A stretch of 64,000 nt of DNA from positions 62,001 through 126,000 of the forward strand of contig JAFVDF010000009.1 in assembly GCA_017478625.1 (NCBI GenBank), written 5' to 3'. The number at the start of each line of letters is the position of its first letter. Position 1 is the stretch's first letter. Source of the stretch: Alloprevotella sp. GTDB taxonomy: Bacteria > Bacteroidota > Bacteroidia > Bacteroidales > Bacteroidaceae. Below, piece after piece: positions 62,080 to 64,000 of this stretch. A program made the translations under genes and the position numbers. The notes beneath the pieces are model-generated. The model had not been told where the DNA came from. It ran no database searches and saw only the letters and a program-made list of their open reading frames with translations.

Positions 62080-64000
62080 ATGAAGAACCTTTGCGCATTT
62101 TCCTTAGCGCTCCTATCCGTTTTCTCAATGTCTATCAGCGCACAAGACAAGCAAACCTTCACACTCAACGATCTGATGTGGGGTGGCAATAATTATTGGA
62201 ACTTACAACCCCAAGCCCTTTACACCTCCTTTTGGGGAGATGAGTTATTGCACCTTAGTGTCGAGCAGGTAAGTCGTCAGAAAGACGGCAAAGTGCTTTT
62301 CACTTTAGATGAAATCCGTTCCACGTTTCCAGAAGATAAGGCTCCACGTGGGCTCAATCTGTTGCGGGCTTCATTTCCTTATCCTGAAAAGCCACAAGTC
62401 TTGCTGACAGCCGGTGGCGAGCGTTTTCTCTACGATTGGGAGGCAAAAGAAGTCGTATGGCATAAGCCAATGATTCGGGGCGCACAGGCCGACGAGTTCA
62501 ACACCTCTTCGCGCTATGAAGCGTATGTACTGAACAATGATTTATACTTACGCACTGAGGCCGAAGAACCCCACCGCATCACGACGGATGGCTCGCGTGA
62601 AATTGTATATGGCCAGAGTGTACACCGAAATGAGTTCGGGATTAGCAAAGGAACCTTCTTCAGCCCAACTGGTAAACTTCTGGCATTCTACAGGATGGAC
62701 CAATCGATGGTTGCGGACTATCCACAGGTAGATATATCGGCCCGCGAAGCGGCTTATGTACCCGACAAATATCCTATGGCAGGCATGACAAGCCACAAGG
62801 TAAGCGTAGGAATCTATAACCCGGATACGCGTTCTACCATCTACCTGCAAACGGGTGATCCCACTGATCGTTATTTCAGCAACATAACCTGGTCGCCCGA
62901 CGAGCGTACCCTCTATGTCATTGAGTTACCCCGTTCGCAAGACAAGGCCGAACTCGTGGCTTACGACACTGAGACAGGAGCCAGGAAGTCCGTTCTATAT
63001 ACTGAAACAAACCCTAAATATGTGCATCCCACTCATCCGTTGCTTTTCTTACCCTGGGATGCCGACAAGTTTGTATATCAGAGCGAGCGAGACGGTTATA
63101 ACCATCTCTATCTCTTCGATACTTCCGGCCGGGAAGTCAAGCAACTGACCCAAGGCAATTATGTAGTGAGCGACGTGCTCGGATTTAACACTAAGACAAA
63201 GAGTATAATCTACCAGAGCAACGAAGTCCATCCGTTGCGAGAGAATCTTTGGAGCGTAAATGTCCGTACAGGCAAACGCCAACTACTGGACAATGGACTT
63301 GGAGTACATTCCGGTCGGCTCAACGCAAGCGGGACTCAGTTGATAGACCGCTGGAGCGAGCCTACGCTATATGCTTCTTACGCCTTACGCACCACTTCCA
63401 AACCTGGCGAGCAGATATTGCAGACCGACAGCACCATCTGGCAGGGCTACGACATACCTGAAGTGCGCAGTGGAAGCCTGCTGGCTGCCGACAACTCTAC
63501 CCCACTTTTCTATCGCCTTGTATTACCGACCCACTTCGACCCCACAAAGAAATATCCCACGGTGGTATATGTTTACGGAGGGCCCGGAACGCGCAACGTC
63601 GAGGAGCGCTGGCGCTATATGTCGCGCCCCTGGGAAACGTATATGGCCCAGCGGGGCTACGTAATCTTTGTACTGGACAATCGGGGCTCGTCCATGCGGG
63701 GCTTCCAGTTTGAAAGCGCCACTTTCCGGCATTTAGGAGACGTTGAAATGCAGGACCAGATGCGTGGCATAGACTTTTTGAAAACGCTTTCCTTTGTAGA
63801 TTCCGACCGCATAGGTGTACACGGGTGGAGCTTTGGCGGATTTATGACTACCAACCTTATGCTGACTTATCCGGAAGTCTTTAAGGTTGGCGTAGCAGGT
63901 GGTCCCGTCATAGATTGGCGTTATTATGAAGTAATGTACGGAGAACGCTACATGGACACCCCTCAGGAAAACCCAGAAGGCTATGAGAGCAGTTCTCTTC
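62080..64000 (+). CDS. Dipeptidyl peptidase IV family serine protease (C-terminus outside window)
   Basis: 640 residues visible, open at the right edge. Signal peptide (MKNLCAFSLALLSVFSMSISAQ), then the eight-blade-type DPP4 propeller (about 30-470; FFSPTGKLLAFYRMDQSMV, WSPDERTLYVIEL, YQSERDGYNHLYLFD), and the start of the alpha/beta-hydrolase (VVYVYGGPGTRNV, LDNRGSSMRGFQFE). The nucleophile is Ser584 in GWSFGGF. The catalytic Asp and His should lie beyond the window. S9B enzymes cut X-Pro or X-Ala dipeptides from peptide N-termini in the periplasm. Confidence 0.92.
   Translation, partial: MKNLCAFSLALLSVFSMSISAQDKQTFTLNDLMWGGNNYWNLQPQALYTSFWGDELLHLSVEQVSRQKDGKVLFTLDEIRSTFPEDKAPRGLNLLRASFPYPEKPQVLLTAGGERFLYDWEAKEVVWHKPMIRGAQADEFNTSSRYEAYVLNNDLYLRTEAEEPHRITTDGSREIVYGQSVHRNEFGISKGTFFSPTGKLLAFYRMDQSMVADYPQVDISAREAAYVPDKYPMAGMTSHKVSVGIYNPDTRSTIYLQTGDPTDRYFSNITWSPDERTLYVIELPRSQDKAELVAYDTETGARKSVLYTETNPKYVHPTHPLLFLPWDADKFVYQSERDGYNHLYLFDTSGREVKQLTQGNYVVSDVLGFNTKTKSIIYQSNEVHPLRENLWSVNVRTGKRQLLDNGLGVHSGRLNASGTQLIDRWSEPTLYASYALRTTSKPGEQILQTDSTIWQGYDIPEVRSGSLLAADNSTPLFYRLVLPTHFDPTKKYPTVVYVYGGPGTRNVEERWRYMSRPWETYMAQRGYVIFVLDNRGSSMRGFQFESATFRHLGDVEMQDQMRGIDFLKTLSFVDSDRIGVHGWSFGGFMTTNLMLTYPEVFKVGVAGGPVIDWRYYEVMYGERYMDTPQENPEGYESSSL

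Overview
The window comes from a member of the Bacteroidales (Bacteroidota), probably near Prevotellaceae or a related family. The evidence is the set of protein families (BamA with tandem Skp/OmpH chaperones, DUF6242 and DUF6089 envelope proteins, a PorZ-like type IX secretion protein, an S9B dipeptidyl peptidase, FadL-type and TonB-receptor-like barrels). Promoters also fit: at least ten places carry the Bacteroidota pattern TTTG, 19-20 bases, then TAnnTTTG or TAnnTTCG. Almost all of it is ordinary chromosomal core: no prophage, insertion sequence, CRISPR array or rRNA operon was seen.

Layout. 1-5.7 kb (minus strand): tcdA (cut by the left edge) and hflX, then tyrS followed by two Sel1-repeat genes. 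5.8-9.9 kb (plus): gltX, a MATE exporter, a cytidylate-kinase-like gene and a YfcE-type phosphoesterase in one tight run. 10-13.4 kb: menA divergent from a short carboxyltransferase operon (mmdA, a 105-residue protein, biotin carrier mmdC) that lacks the membrane decarboxylase subunit. 13.5-17.2 kb: secreted GH29 fucosidase and GH3 glucosidase overlapping by 4 bases. 17.2-22.6 kb: superoxide dismutase with a lipoprotein, a FadL-type porin, an AraC regulator, tRNA-Arg(CCT), asd. 22.8-32.3 kb: a CPA2 antiporter, then an envelope-assembly run (DUF6242, DUF6089, uppS, bamA, skp, skp). 32.6-40.6 kb: a serine-type sulfatase, an outer-membrane barrel with a strongly acidic tail, an M16 protease, gyrB. 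41-50.4 kb: an acetyltransferase, cysS, a TonB-receptor-like barrel divergent from a two-component system, a GHL10-type hydrolase and a TPR protein. 50.7-57.6 kb: leuS, yitT, rdgB and a PorZ-like gene in one operon. 57.8-64 kb: HU, a small barrel, recO, tRNA-Glu(TTC) with rpsT, an RlmL-type methyltransferase, and a DPP4-type peptidase cut by the right edge.

The least explained signals are between genes. (1) A perfect 13-bp palindrome, TTCACA-S-TGTGAA, occurs three times at exactly 21-bp spacing at two loci 48 kb apart, both about 95-100 bp upstream of the -10-like box of a minus-strand gene. (2) A 105-bp nested-palindrome, MITE-like element (18-bp perfect terminal inverted repeats around a 12-bp perfect hairpin) lies at 18.6 kb, has a diverged full-length relative at 38.2 kb and several fragments elsewhere. 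(3) Two stretches of about 145-160 bp have a well-spaced promoter, internal hairpins and an intrinsic terminator but no convincing gene, and are good small-RNA candidates (41.0 kb and 58.9 kb).

Start sites were chosen by family alignment from memory and by position relative to promoter boxes. No database search or folding program was run; repeat identities and spacings were counted by hand.
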